DNA of 64,000 nt from Batkoa obscura. Its lineage: Eukaryota; Entomophthoromycota; Entomophthoromycetes; Entomophthorales; Batkoaceae. Each line of letters begins with the position of its first letter. Within the stretch, counting starts at the first letter, position 1. Position numbers and translations under genes: made by a program. Positions 11,330 through 23,746 of the stretch are shown here, in pieces. The notes below the pieces were generated by a model. The model was given only the letters and a program-made list of their open reading frames with translations. It was not told where the DNA came from and made no database searches. The stretch spans positions 186,001 through 250,000 of the forward strand of contig JASVEC010000007.1 of assembly GCA_030770535.1 (NCBI GenBank), given 5' to 3'.

Positions 11330-13467
11330 ATGTTTTCAAGTAATAGCTAACTAATAACAAATAATATAAAAAATAACAATTATATGAAATTTTAGGCAAT
11401 AACTCTGGTTTTGGTCAAAGTGCTAATACTGGATTTGGTCAAAGTGCTAATACAGGAACAGGATTTGGACAAACTGCTAGCACTGGAACAGGGTTTGGAC
11501 AAAGTGCTAACACAGGCACTGGATTTGGACAAAGCAGTGGTACAGGATTTGGACAAACTGCTAATACAGGAACAGGATTTGGACAAACTGCTAATACAGG
11601 AACAGGATTTGGACAAACTGCTAATACAGGAACAGGATTTGGACAAACTACTAATACAGGAACAGGATTTGGACAAACTACTAATACGGGAACAGGATTT
11701 GGACAAACTGCTAGTACAGGAACAGGATTTGGACAAAATATGAGTACCAATACAGGATTTGGACAAAGTAGTGGTACAGGATTTGGACAAACTGCTAGCA
11801 CTGGAACAGGGTTTGGACAAAGTAGTGGAGCAGGCTTTGGGCAAAGTATTAACACTAGTACAGGTTTTGGTCAAGCTAGTAGCACAGGTTTTGGGCAAGG
11901 TATCAATACTAGTACAGGTTTTGGCCAAACTACAAATACAGGATTTGGTCAAAATACCAACACAGGATTTGGAAATGCAACTGCAACATTAACTAGTAAA
12001 CCCGCTTTTGGTACTAACACACTTAGCACTGGAACTACTAATGCTTTTGGACAGAGTACAGGTACTGGTACACTTGGGCAAAGCACCGGGGGAGGTTTAT
12101 TTGGACAAAATTCCAGTACAAATACTCTTGGACAAAACACCGGAGGAGGTTTGTTTGGACAAAATACTGGTACTAATACCCTTGGACAAAATACTAGTAC
12201 GAACACTCTTGGACAAAGTACTGGTGGAAGCCTATTCGGACAAAACGCTAGTACCAATACTCTTGGACAGAGCACTGGAGGAGGTTTATTCGGACAAAAT
12301 ACTGGTACTAGTAGTACAGGTTTTGGATCAAGTTTAAATAAATCATTTGGAGGGAGTACTGGGTTTGGACAAAGTACTGGAACAGGATTTCTTGGGCAGA
12401 ATGCTAGTAATATGGGAGCTAACAATTTAAATCAACAACAAGTAGCTCCAAATGGGATGAATAAATTTGAAGAACTTATAATGAAGAATGCCTTGCTAAA
12501 TTCGGGGATCGTTACAGGTAAGATGATAATATGATATATTTTAATAATTATTAATATAGCAAAAATTTTGCATAGAAATTAAGGATGAATCAATTGTTGA
12601 AAGTTATATTGCCTTAGAAAGTTCCTTACAGCCAAATTCAAATAATTATACATTTCAGGTAATTTTATTTTATCTTAAAAATGACATTATTGATGTTAAA
12701 ATTTTTATTAGAAATACTTTTATAATTTAGTACATCCAAGTACGATTGAATATTTCCCAGTAATTGATCTTAAAAATGAAGCTTATCAAAAAGCAGTAAG
12801 AGAGAATCCAGATCCAAGATGGTAAGTTATTAATATCTTATAATAGTTACAATATAATAATATATTAGTATGGTACCAGTACCAGTAGTAGGTTATGAAG
12901 GATTAAGTAACCGAAGTGATTTGATAAAGAAACAAATTGAAAAGAAAAATAACGCAGTTGAAGGAATTTATGCAAAAATTGAAGAACTTGAAAAAAGACA
13001 ACATGACAAAATAGCATTAAGGGTACAAAAACTATTATTACGTAAAGAAGACATCGACCAAAGAGCTACCAACCTTGCTAAAGAATTGATTAAAATAAGT
13101 AGTGAAGGGGAACCATTAAGTAGTGAAGAAATTGAACTAAAGAAAGGATTAGCTGAAGTAGAGAAAAGATTACTTAGTGAAGAAAAATTTAATGCAATGA
13201 AAAAAGAACTTTGGGAACAAATTAACGCAATTCGTGCTAATTTGGATTTAATTGTTAAGAAAAATAATGAACAGTTATTGTCAAGTGAACAAAAGAATGA
13301 AATTTCATATGTAAGTTTATTTAAGTTTATTTGACATTTTATTTATTGTTTTTTAGTTAACAGAAGATTATTTATCACACGCCAAAAACCTTCGAGAACA
13401 TGGTGAGAAATATCTTGCAGTATCAAAAAGTATTAATGAAGCTACAGAAAAAGACCATGCTAAATAG
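11330..13467 (+). CDS. Nucleoporin Nup54/Nup57 (FG-repeat protein of the central channel)
   Basis: Exons: 11330-11339, 11396-12517, 12576-12658, 12712-12821, 12869-13310 and 13357-13467. The tiny first exon gives MFSS and joins directly to NNSGFGQSANTGFGQ. About 350 residues of FG repeats follow: first TGFGQ units spaced by Ser/Thr/Asn/Gly, then GGLFGQ units, the kind that bind transport receptors. The conserved C-terminal part includes TFQKYFYNLVHPSTIEYFPV and PVPVVGYEGLSNR, then a coiled coil (about 12900-13440) rich in Lys/Glu, the part that in this family trimerises with Nup62 and Nup58. The 5' repeat DNA is a minisatellite of about 30-33 bp units. Both antisense strand and out-of-frame readings stay open there only because of the repeat. 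Family assignment is strong; exon edges follow GT-AG and frame. Confidence 0.88.
11396..12400 (+). repeat. Minisatellite encoding the FG-repeat domain
   Basis: Head-to-tail units of about 30-33 bp with core GGATTTGGACAAACTGCTAA. They are nearly identical between 11570 and 11720 and more diverged on both sides. The later part (12050-12310) has a longer unit that encodes GGLFGQ plus TNTLGQ. Confidence 0.85.
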
Positions 13468-13670
13468 ATTTATTAAAGATAGCTATTTAATCATATAGTA
13501 AAATTGTCCTTTGATTCATTTATTTTAAAATAAAATAAATTTAAATTAAATTATGTGTTCTCATTTTAAAATTTTGCTTAAAATAAACTATAAATTAGTT
13601 CATGCAAAATTTCTAATTATTTAGTCATTTTTAAAAAAGAACTGCTTTTTTTAATTTTAATATTTTTAAA

Positions 13671-15669
13671 ATGGATGGCTTTGATTATAGTTCAGTAGCA
13701 TGGGAAACCGACAATAAGGGAGCTAATGCTAGCAACCCATTTAATTTAGAAACAAGTAATGGATTTGAAGCTAATTTAGACAATCCGACTGTAATTATTA
13801 TTATTGTTTTTAAAACAACCATTTAAAATAATTTTAGTATAGTGATATCCCCTTTGCAAGCTCAAGTAAAGACACTGGTATTAAAGAAGATGTTCCTTTA
13901 AACACTAATGATGAACAAGCGAATAAACTTAGAATTGTACCAATGACTATCTACGTTACCAATTTTCAAAAAGAGAATGAAGGCACTAGTGATGCTCATA
14001 TAAGTTATCTTATAACTACCCATGTAAAGCTTAAGCTCGGATAATTGTATAGTAAAAACTAAACTTTATTTAGACTAATTTGCCCTCCTTTACGGCCCCA
14101 GAAGTTTCTGTTAGAAGAAGATTTATGGATTTTGTTTGGTTATATAACGGATTAATTCAAGATTATCCTGCTTGTGTCATACCTCCTTTGCCGGAGAAAC
14201 ATCGTTTGGGTAAGTTTTTTGATAATTTTTCGAAAGTGATGATTTATCGTTGAATAGAATATGTCACTGGAGATAGATTTGGGGAAGATTTTATTGAAAA
14301 ACGTAGAGTGGCGTAAGTTTGGTTTACTAAGTTTTTGGATCATTTTTTTATGAATTTTAAACTAGTTTGGAGCGTTTCCTCAATAGATTAGCTAACCATC
14401 CTACTTTACAACGTACTAGCTATTTGAAAAAATTTTTAGATTCTCCAGATTGGGTAAAAGATTTAATAATATATAAATCAAATCCAATATTCATAATGAT
14501 TTAGAGTTCGAATTCCGTAGAAAAAGTAAAAGGGGAAGGAATGTTAGAAAATTTAAGTGATTCTATAGTAAATGCGTTTTCAAGGGTTAAAAAAGCGGAT
14601 GAAAAATTTATTAATATTAAAGAAAATGTGGATAAATTTGAAGAAAATATAATGGGAATTGAGAAGATGCATCAAAAGATATTAAAGAAACAACTTGGTA
14701 ATAATGAAATAACCATAAAAATATTACATGCTAATTTTGATTGATAGAAATTCAAATGGAATATTTGGAATTAAATAAAGCGGTCGCTTCATTAAGTGAA
14801 TTAGAAACGGGTATGGTTACTTCATTAAATTTGTTTGCAAAAGTTAATGAAGAGTTTGGAGATGAAATAAAGAGATTGGTATGGTTCATATAATATAACA
14901 TAGTGTAATAAACAATAACTAAACTTGGTTTAAAAGGTAAAAACAGAAGATATGTATTACCTTAGTCATTTAAGAGAGTATTTGGCCTATTCGAATGCAG
15001 TAAAAGTAATTAATATTGAGTACAATTGAAATCATATTTATTCAATTAGGGAGTACTTAAATTGAGAGATCAAAAACAAGTAGATTTTGAAGAACTTACT
15101 GATTATTTACAAGCGCAAGTATCTGAATTAGATCGTATTCGAAGTACTGGTAGAGCAGGTGGGTTATCTTCTTTTTTTAAAGAGAAGTATGAAGGTATGA
15201 AAGGAGTAGACCAAGAACAAGCTAAACAAGCAAGGATTACTAAATGTGAAGAGAAAATTAAAGAGGTAAAATTAATATTTAATTAAAAATTGATAGTCAA
15301 TAACAATAAATTTATCAGTTAGAAGAAGCTGTTTCAAGTTCTCATGAAGTATCAGAAGCATTTAATCAAGAAGTAGAAAAGGAATTTGAAGTCTTTCAAC
15401 ATTCTAAAACAGTGGACCTTAAAGAGGCTTTAGTAAATTATTCAAAAAACAAAGTTGATTTTTTTAAAAATGTACGTTTCTATTACATTGTGATTTTATT
15501 CTTAGCTAACATCATTTTATAGAGTTTACAAATCTGGCAAAATATTATACCAAAATTAGAAGAAGCATCAAAAGGTATAACTACTCAATCAACTCAACAA
15601 AATGAATCAAAAGATACTTCCACTTTCCCAGATTCTCATCTTATGAATCCATATGCGGATGCTTTTTAA
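13671..15669 (+). CDS. SNX4: Sorting nexin 4 / Atg24-like (PX-BAR protein)
   Basis: Eleven exons: 13671-13790, 13838-14023, 14074-14209, 14258-14312, 14366-14453, 14505-14697, 14748-14878, 14937-15005, 15050-15265, 15319-15471 and 15523-15669. After a short acidic leader (DYSSVAWETDNKG) comes a PX domain with VRRRFMDFVWLYNGL, the proline loop IPPLPEKHRLEYVTGDRFG and LERFLNRLANHPTLQRT, which together are diagnostic for Snx4. The BAR-type helical region follows with LSDSIVNAFSRVKKADEKF and LKLRDQKQVDFEELTDYLQ. Known role: PI3P-binding retrieval of SNAREs from endosomes, plus selective autophagy. Vps34, which makes its lipid ligand, is encoded 31 kb downstream; I attach no meaning to that distance. 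Ten introns make it unusually fragmented next to the neighbours. Confidence in Snx4 rather than Snx41 is good from the PX loop. Confidence 0.85.
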
Positions 15670-15811
15670 ATTCACTAACTAGCATTTTAATTTTTTTAAA
15701 TTTAATACTTTTTTACTTGTAAAAAATAAAACTTAATAAAAAAAATTAAAATTTATTATAAAAAAGAGAAGAATATAATATTTTTAAAATAGTTGAGTAT
15801 TTTTATATATC

Positions 15812-17547
<1,736 letters not shown>

Positions 17548-18515
17548 ATTGAAAATTAATCTGTTTTATTAGTTGGAAGGTTAAAAAAGATCCAAGTATT
17601 AATTTTTGAGTAAATCAAGTTAAATGTTGAGTTTGGTTAGTAAACTTTTGGATGGCCTAATTTAGTGGTTTGATTTGTTGCTTTTGAGTCTGTAGGGAGA
17701 GTCCAATAAGTCAGTTGATTTTGACATGGCCAGGATTTTATATTCTTGGTATTCAAGGAAACAATAATTTGAAGTGCTTGATTGGTTGATTTGAGCAAAT
17801 GAAATGTTTTATTGGCTAAGTATATAGTTTATTCTCTAGATCTTGAAGCTTATTCTTTAAAAAGTTTGCTATTAATTTATATTGTCCATGGTTAATACAA
17901 ATATTTTACTATGAAATTCGAGCAAAGTAGATATAAAAGAGAAATACTAAGTAATGTTTGAAGGCTATTGAAAGAATATTTATCGTCACTTTATTCTTAT
18001 GAAAAAAAATTAAATGGTACGATGGGTTAAATTGACTAAGTAATAATGGGTCTTTCAACAAATAAAAAATTGATAGCTGGAAGCTATTTTATGTGGAAGT
18101 TTTTTATAGTTGGATTAGTAATTAAGGGTGGAAATTTTTATTAACACATAATAGTTTACGGTGATTAATATTTAGAATGGTAATAAATAGAATGGGTAGT
18201 AATAGCTATAAAATAAGAACAAAAAATGACAGAGTAAAGTTAAATAATGTTATAAATTTACTTTACGCTCTAGCTTTTTAAGTTTTTTTTACAAATATAT
18301 ATAGGTGATATTTCAAGTATCATAATTATCTAACATAACACTAAAAATTGAATTTCTGTCAACAATTAAATTCTGTAATGTCAAACAAATTAAGGTTGAT
18401 TGTAAAAATCCGATTTTTAGGACTTTTGTCACTTTTAGATTTGGATTAGAAATTCAATTTTTAAACTATAAATAGAAAGATCATCACGTAAGCTTTATAT
18501 TAATTGAAAGAAGAA
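17548..18515. promoter_or_regulatory. Shared upstream region between divergent CBS and methyltransferase genes
   Basis: A 968-bp gene-free interval lies between two start codons that point away from each other. It must hold both promoters. A TATAAATAG box lies on the methyltransferase side. I saw no operator-like repeat. Confidence 0.6.
18467..18475 (+). promoter_or_regulatory. TATA box of the methyltransferase gene
   Basis: TATAAATAG lies 41 bp before the start codon at 18516. The spacing leaves a very short 5' leader. Confidence 0.55.
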
Positions 18516-19259
18516 ATGGAAGATTCCACTAAAAACAAAGAGTTTTGGCAAGGCTTATGGAAAGATAATCTCAATTTTTGGCATAAAGCAGAGAAGCATC
18601 CGTAATTTGTGATCTTACTAGTTATAATAATATACTAAATATTATTTTTTAGTGACTTATTCAATAACTTTGACAAATTAACTTTAGATGAGAGCAATTA
18701 CGATAAAACAATTTTATTTCCATTATGTGGAAAAACTATTGATATGGCTTATTGTATCCAAGAAAGGAAGATGAATGTTATTGGTATCGAACTCGTTGAA
18801 CAATGTATCAAAGAATTTTTTAGTGAGAATGAGTTAATGTCATATAACGTTAATGAAGTAAAAGACGCACAAATCTATGAATATGTTCAAGATAATACAA
18901 ATTTGAAAATCATCAAAGGAGATTTGTTCAATACACCAGAATTAGTTACCGATGGGAAGGTTCAGTTGGCTGATTTTTGTTTTGATCGTGGAGCATTGAC
19001 TGCTATGAACCCAGAATTAAGAAAAAAATATGTAAATACTATAATGAAATTATTGAAACCTAGAGCAAAGATATTATTGAATTGTTTTTATTATGATTTA
19101 AAATATCAAAATGGACCACCTCATTCGGTTTCGGAAGATAATGTTAGAGAACTTTATGAACCATTGGGCTGTAAAGTAACAGTAATTAGTTGTTATGAAC
19201 AAACTTTTAAACAAGTTACTCCCGCTTTGTATAAGTTATACTTGGTGGAAAGAGAGTGA
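18516..19259 (+). CDS. TPMT-family S-adenosylmethionine-dependent (thiol) methyltransferase
   Basis: Two exons (18516-18601, 18653-19259) encode 230 residues. The N-terminus NKEFWQGLWKDNLNFWH and the SAM site LFPLCGKTIDMAYCIQE with NVIGIELVEQCIKEFF match thiopurine S-methyltransferase. Human TPMT has VPLCGKAVEMKWFADRGH and VVGVEISELGIQEFF at these places. DFCFDRGALTAMNPELRKKY corresponds to the family's D..D/WDRGAL.A motif. Fungal and bacterial members methylate thiols, selenide or related nucleophiles. The substrate here is unknown. The gene is divergent from cystathionine beta-synthase, so a role in handling sulfide or other thiols is a reasonable inference, not proven. The 5' intron is 51 bp. 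A miniature element lies 121 bp past the stop. Confidence 0.82.
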
Positions 19260-19380
19260 ACAAGAGTCCATGAAATGATTAATGAAGAAAATAAAGAAAA
19301 AATTGATAATAACAAAGTATGTTTTTTTATAATTAATTTTATTTATTATAATTTATTTATAATTCTGAACCAGAGAAGTA

Positions 19381-19484
19381 TATGGGAGTGTTTTTTTTGA
19401 CTTCATTATTTTTTCCATTTTTAAGCGCTATTTAAGCGGAAAGTTTGTTAGTAAAACTTTTAAACAAAAAAATACAGCCCCATA
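19381..19484 (+). mobile_element. Miniature palindromic element between the methyltransferase and receptor genes
   Basis: TATGGGAGTGTTTTTTTTGA at the left and AAATACAGCCCCATA at the right. It ends 4 bp before the stop codon of the 7TM receptor, so it probably supplies the receptor's 3' flank. Confidence 0.8.
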
Positions 19485-19488
19485 TTCT

Positions 19489-20496
19489 TTAAAAAGTAGA
19501 ACTAAATTTATAATAAGAAGGATATAGAAAAAGGATCAAGATGGGATCAATTAAAGTATTGAATGATAATAATAAAGATAATATAATAAATCCAAATGAA
19601 GATACATTAACATTGAATAAATTTAAAAGAGTCAAGAGAATGACAGGTATATAAATCAAATTATATGTTGTTAAAAAAATAATTAAACTAAATAATACTG
19701 AAACTTTTGATTTTGAACTAGTTTTAGTTGTAGTTATATGTTTCTTTTTTAAATTTAAATTCATAATATGTTCTAATTTATTGAAAGTAGCTGTTGGCTT
19801 TTTGACAATCTCTTCTTGTATAACAACATCTTCTATTTTTAATCCCAATTTTTCTAACGGTTTACTTAATCGTTTATTTTTATTTCTTATATAAATTATA
19901 CATTTTAAATGAAATATAACAATCATTAATAAATTTATACTCATAAATAATATCCAATAAATATACCACAAATTTCCTAAGATGGACATATTAGTATTAA
20001 AATAACACGTCAATTGAGAATTAGTTATTATATATTCTTTATTAATGATTGGTAATACACTTAAGATAATTCCAAGTATTATTGATATTAAAAAATAAAT
20101 TATATATCTTTTTTTATTACTATTACTATTATTATCATTATTATTATCTTGAATATGTTGATACTTATGTATAGTTAAAATAGTCGTAAGACAAACTGAT
20201 AAATAAGGTATCAAAGTCGTTATTAAACCTAGCGATTGACAAAAGATTACATTATTTAAAAAGTTATCATTTGATATAATACTAATTATATGTTGCGATA
20301 TACTAAAAGTCGGTAAGAGTAAATTGATTAAACAAGAAGCTAGAATTAAAATAAAAGTTATGTTAAATTGAATATTGTTTCCTTGCTTATTTTTAAATGT
20401 TTTAATAATCACTATTAAATTTAACATAATTGATAGAATACTTAATAAAAATTGAATCCATTCTATAATACTACTATGATACTTTTCTATATCCAT
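19489..20496 (-). CDS. Seven-transmembrane receptor, rhodopsin (class A)-like
   Basis: A single-exon protein of 335 residues with seven hydrophobic helices. TM1 has LSIMLNLIVI with the class A Asn. A Cys before TM3 (FCQSLG) and a Cys in loop 2 (LTCYF) could form the usual disulfide. TM3 ends LTTILTIHKY, at the place of DRY. TM7 ends NTLIDPILILFLYP, corresponding to the NPxxY motif as DPxxI. Loop ICL2 holds an Asn-rich tract (NNNDNNSNSN) encoded by an ATT microsatellite, and ICL3 is long and basic. Class A receptors signal through G proteins at the plasma membrane. Such receptors are rare in Dikarya but known in some early-diverging fungi. The ligand cannot be guessed. No intron is seen. Confidence 0.7.
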   Translation of the reverse strand: MDIEKYHSSIIEWIQFLLSILSIMLNLIVIIKTFKNKQGNNIQFNITFILILASCLINLLLPTFSISQHIISIISNDNFLNNVIFCQSLGLITTLIPYLSVCLTTILTIHKYQHIQDNNNDNNSNSNKKRYIIYFLISIILGIILSVLPIINKEYIITNSQLTCYFNTNMSILGNLWYIYWILFMSINLLMIVIFHLKCIIYIRNKNKRLSKPLEKLGLKIEDVVIQEEIVKKPTATFNKLEHIMNLNLKKKHITTTKTSSKSKVSVLFSLIIFLTTYNLIYIPVILLTLLNLFNVNVSSFGFIILSLLLSFNTLIDPILILFLYPSYYKFSSTF

Positions 20497-20946
20497 TCTA
20501 AGACGTTATCAAAACGTAAGTTAGAATTCAAGTAACTTCAAATACTTTTTTAAAAAACAAAAATTCAACTAAGTTCATATAAATCACATAGTTTTATAAT
20601 TAAATATTTACAATAAATGTTTAGTTTAATTAATTATGTCAATTTATTAAAAGTGTTTTATTTTATATTTTATTTAATTATATTTTAGAACTTTTAATTG
20701 TTTTTTTTAAATCTAGAACTTGAAATTGAATATTACTTTTGAAATTTTTGTTTTTTGAAATTTATTGGTTGTATTAAATATCAATAAATTAACATATTAA
20801 TTGATTTTATATATACAATATTAATATTAATATATTGAATAAAGAATACTGATACATTTAATTACTATTTTATAAAAAAAGTTACAAATAGTTACAAAAA
20901 ATCTTAATAGTTTAAAAACCTTTATATTCATTATCCTTGAGCTAGA
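20497..20946. other. Upstream flank of the receptor gene
   Basis: AT-rich, no gene seen. It contains the start region of the minus-strand receptor transcript. Confidence 0.45.
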
Positions 20947-21046
20947 TATGGGGATGTTTTTTTGGCTTCATCACTTTTTCCATTTTTAAGCGCTGTTTGA
21001 ACAGAAGATTGTTTAGTAAAATTTTAACTAAAAAATGCATCTCTAT
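20947..21046 (+). mobile_element. Miniature palindromic element, TGGGGATGT family
   Basis: TATGGGGATGTTTTTTTGGC at the left, core TTTTAAGCGCTGTTTGAAC, right end AATGCATCTCTATA. Confidence 0.8.
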
Positions 21047-21548
21047 AAAGTACTTTTATGATTTTTTCTTTAATATAAAAATAAAGATACTATAATATAT
21101 ATATCTTGTGATTGAAAACGAGCACTATATATAAATAGATTTTATTAATAATAAATTTGTAAAAAAGTTTGCCTGTTATAAAAACATATTTTTTACTACA
21201 CTCGGTTAAGATATTGAAACATATACTTGTATTGAATGGAAAATTATATTGTAGAAATTAACTGGAAGCTATAATGAAGGTGAAAATGTACTTGTTGGAC
21301 CATTCTTTGTTTCTATAGCTTTATAGTAATTTAATAATTGATCACTTTATCTCATTTATACTTTCTCACTTTTATTTTGAATTATTTTTATATAAACTAT
21401 TTCTTTTACCATTTATTCTTAATTTCAGTATATCATTATCTTCTATATACCATAGTTGATAAGCTATAATATAGTCTAATCATAGAATTTTTATATTATT
21501 CTATTTTATATATCAGTATTTAAGTTACTTTTCTGAGAATCCCAAGCA

Positions 21549-21649
21549 TATGAGATATATCTTTATTTAAGGAATTTATTAGCGATTTTTCCACTCAAAT
21601 ATTGCTTAAAAAATAGAAAAATTGTTAAGCAAAAAAATACATCCACATA
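21549..21649 (-). mobile_element. Miniature palindromic element, diverged copy
   Basis: The left end is eroded (TATGAGATATATCTTTATTT). The core CCACTCAAATATTGCTTAAA and the right end AATACATCCACATA are recognisable. Confidence 0.65.
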
Positions 21650-22685
21650 TACTGGTAATTATTCCAGTTATTTTTATCTATTTTTACTATAGCATTTTTC
21701 ATTGTTTTGGCTATTAATAGCTAACTAAAGTATGTTATTTATTTAATAATGATGTTAATTGAATCTATGACCTTCATTTTTTATTACATTGTATCATGGG
21801 TCTTATTATGAAATAGTTTATGTTTTAATCTTATTTTATCGTCTCTTTTATTTTTAACTGATTATATTTAAACTGAAGCTTACATTAAGTCAATTTTCTG
21901 AATATTTGAACCGCAGCCTTGAATTCTTTTAAGTATTATTATTCAACTATTCAGCCCAGTTTATTTTTTAAAATAAGGCCAATGTTGAATAGAAATAACT
22001 TTAAACTTAGGGGACAAAAACTCATTAATCAGTTTTATGGGGGTGGGGATATTCTATTGAAATATAATATAATAAAAGCTATATTTTAATGTTCAAATTT
22101 AAAAGTATTCAAGTAATTTAACTAAATAAAAGATTATGTTGTTTAACAGTTGGTGTTTTTAGTTTAATATTTAGCTATACTTTATAAATAAAAAGCTGAT
22201 TAATTAACTATATTTAGCTAAATAGAAATTTATTATATTTTTAAGCTTATAAAGATATTTTTAATATTATTAAGTGATAAATTAGTAATATTGCAATAAA
22301 ATTATATTTTTATATTTAATACCACTAAAAAGAAAAACTATTGACGTATTATGAAAAATAATACAAGTTAATAGATAATGACATTCTATTTTAGGTCGAA
22401 CTGTTATTTATTTTTTTATTCAATGTTTAAAAATAGATTTCTTAGTATATTAATGATGATAATAATAAATTGTAAAGACAATAATAGAGTTCTACATGAA
22501 AACTCTCTTGATTATAATTTATAAAAAAATAAAATATTAAAAAAGAATAAGGTCATTTTTAAAACCTGGATAAAATAATACTAATTGACAAGTCGATTTT
22601 TAAAACATTTTAAAAATGACATCACATCAAGTCTAATTTTATAATAAGCTTAATTTACAGTTTAGATTATAACAGAAAAAAAAAG
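21650..22685. other. Gene-free AT-rich stretch
   Basis: Very AT-rich sequence with no supported frame. Its right end must hold the promoter of the small secreted protein. Confidence 0.45.
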
Positions 22686-22694
22686 TATAAATAG
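22686..22694 (+). promoter_or_regulatory. TATA box of the small secreted protein gene
   Basis: TATAAATAG lies 62 bp before the ATG at 22748, in a purine-rich context followed by an A/C-rich leader. Confidence 0.55.
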
Positions 22695-22747
22695 AAACTG
22701 AATTTATCAACAACATTATCAAAAAAATATCAAAAAATACCAACAAA

Positions 22748-23529
22748 ATGAAGTACTCTGTATTATTCTTCTATTTAGCTTCCCTTGTAGTATCCGATAT
22801 TACTGGTACCTATAAGTTAACTTCTACTAATGTAACTTAGTTTACTCACTACCTTTATGTTGTTTACTTATATTTGATTACTAGGCGGATTGTACTAACT
22901 CAACAGTTATGGATCTTACCTATGCTAAAGACCAAACTTTAATTAAAAAGATATGTGATACAAGCAGTGGCTATAAATTGGTCTTTGGAATATGGTAATA
23001 ACATTATTTAATTAATAATCAACAGCACTAAAATTATAATTAGGCATAAAAAGGATGATAATACTATTCAAGAATTATATAGTAATGGTGGAAATAATCA
23101 AGTGGAATATAAGCTAGAATCGAATGACTCGGTTCTAGTTTATAATAATCTGGAGTTGATAAAAGTCAACGATGACTCTAGATTTTCAAAATTAGAAGAT
23201 CTGTTTGGCAAATATCAAGCTGCACCAAATCAGGTAAGTTGATTTTGTAGTGCTATATGGAATTTAGTAATATAATAACGGGATTATAGGAAGATAAATG
23301 CTCGATTGCAACCAAATTGGAGATCACTAATAATGGACAGATACTCAAATATTATTGCAAGGATGGTGTATCGACATGGTTCTCTCGTGGTTTCTTTACT
23401 TTAGATAGATTTGATAATGAAACTTTGATTATTACCACTACGTTTAATGGTACCCGAAATTCTGATAAAGTCAAGTTTTTAAATAAGAACTCAATTAGTT
23501 TCAATGGTGTCATTATGAATCTTGTTTAA
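22748..23529 (+). CDS. Small secreted protein with two related halves
   Basis: Exons 22748-22831, 22885-22994, 23044-23233 and 23290-23529 encode about 207 residues. Residues 1-16 (MKYSVLFFYLASLVVS) are a signal peptide. The mature protein appears internally duplicated. The first half has GTYKLTS, then DCTNSTVMDLTY, then LIKKICDTSSGYKLVFG. The second has GKYQAAP, then DKCSIATKLEIT, then ILKYYCKDGVSTWFSRG. Each half thus has the same spacing of a G-x-Y, a Cys before a beta strand, and a second Cys after a K-K/Y-Y strand. Paired Cys in each half suggest one disulfide per repeat, and the strands suggest a beta-rich fold. I do not recognise a family; a lipocalin-like barrel is only a thought. AATAAA-type signals follow the stop near 23570. 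As a secreted, rapidly built protein it is an effector candidate. Confidence 0.65.
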
Positions 23530-23569
23530 TTAGTACTATCTGTGTTATCTGTATATTTGTATATTAGTC

Positions 23570-23578
23570 AATAAATAA
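23570..23578 (+). terminator. Polyadenylation-type signal after the small secreted protein
   Basis: A doubled AATAAATAAA-like motif lies about 40 bp after the stop codon, in the usual place for a poly(A) signal. Confidence 0.4.
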
Positions 23579-23746
23579 AGCATTATTCCATATTATCTTC
23601 AGTTATGTTATTTGATAATTTTTATCTAACTGTTTTAAAATTATTTGCTTCAAAACTCAAAAAAGCTACGTAATTAGAAATTGCAGTTTTATAAACAGAC
23701 TTTAGGTTTTTTGAAAATAATTTAATTCTTTTAACTTTTAGAAACG

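Noticed and set aside
11392-11952. Long antisense and out-of-frame open stretches across the Nup54 repeat
   Set aside because: They exist because the minisatellite period is a multiple of three. The sense frame alone gives FG repeats joined to a conserved domain.
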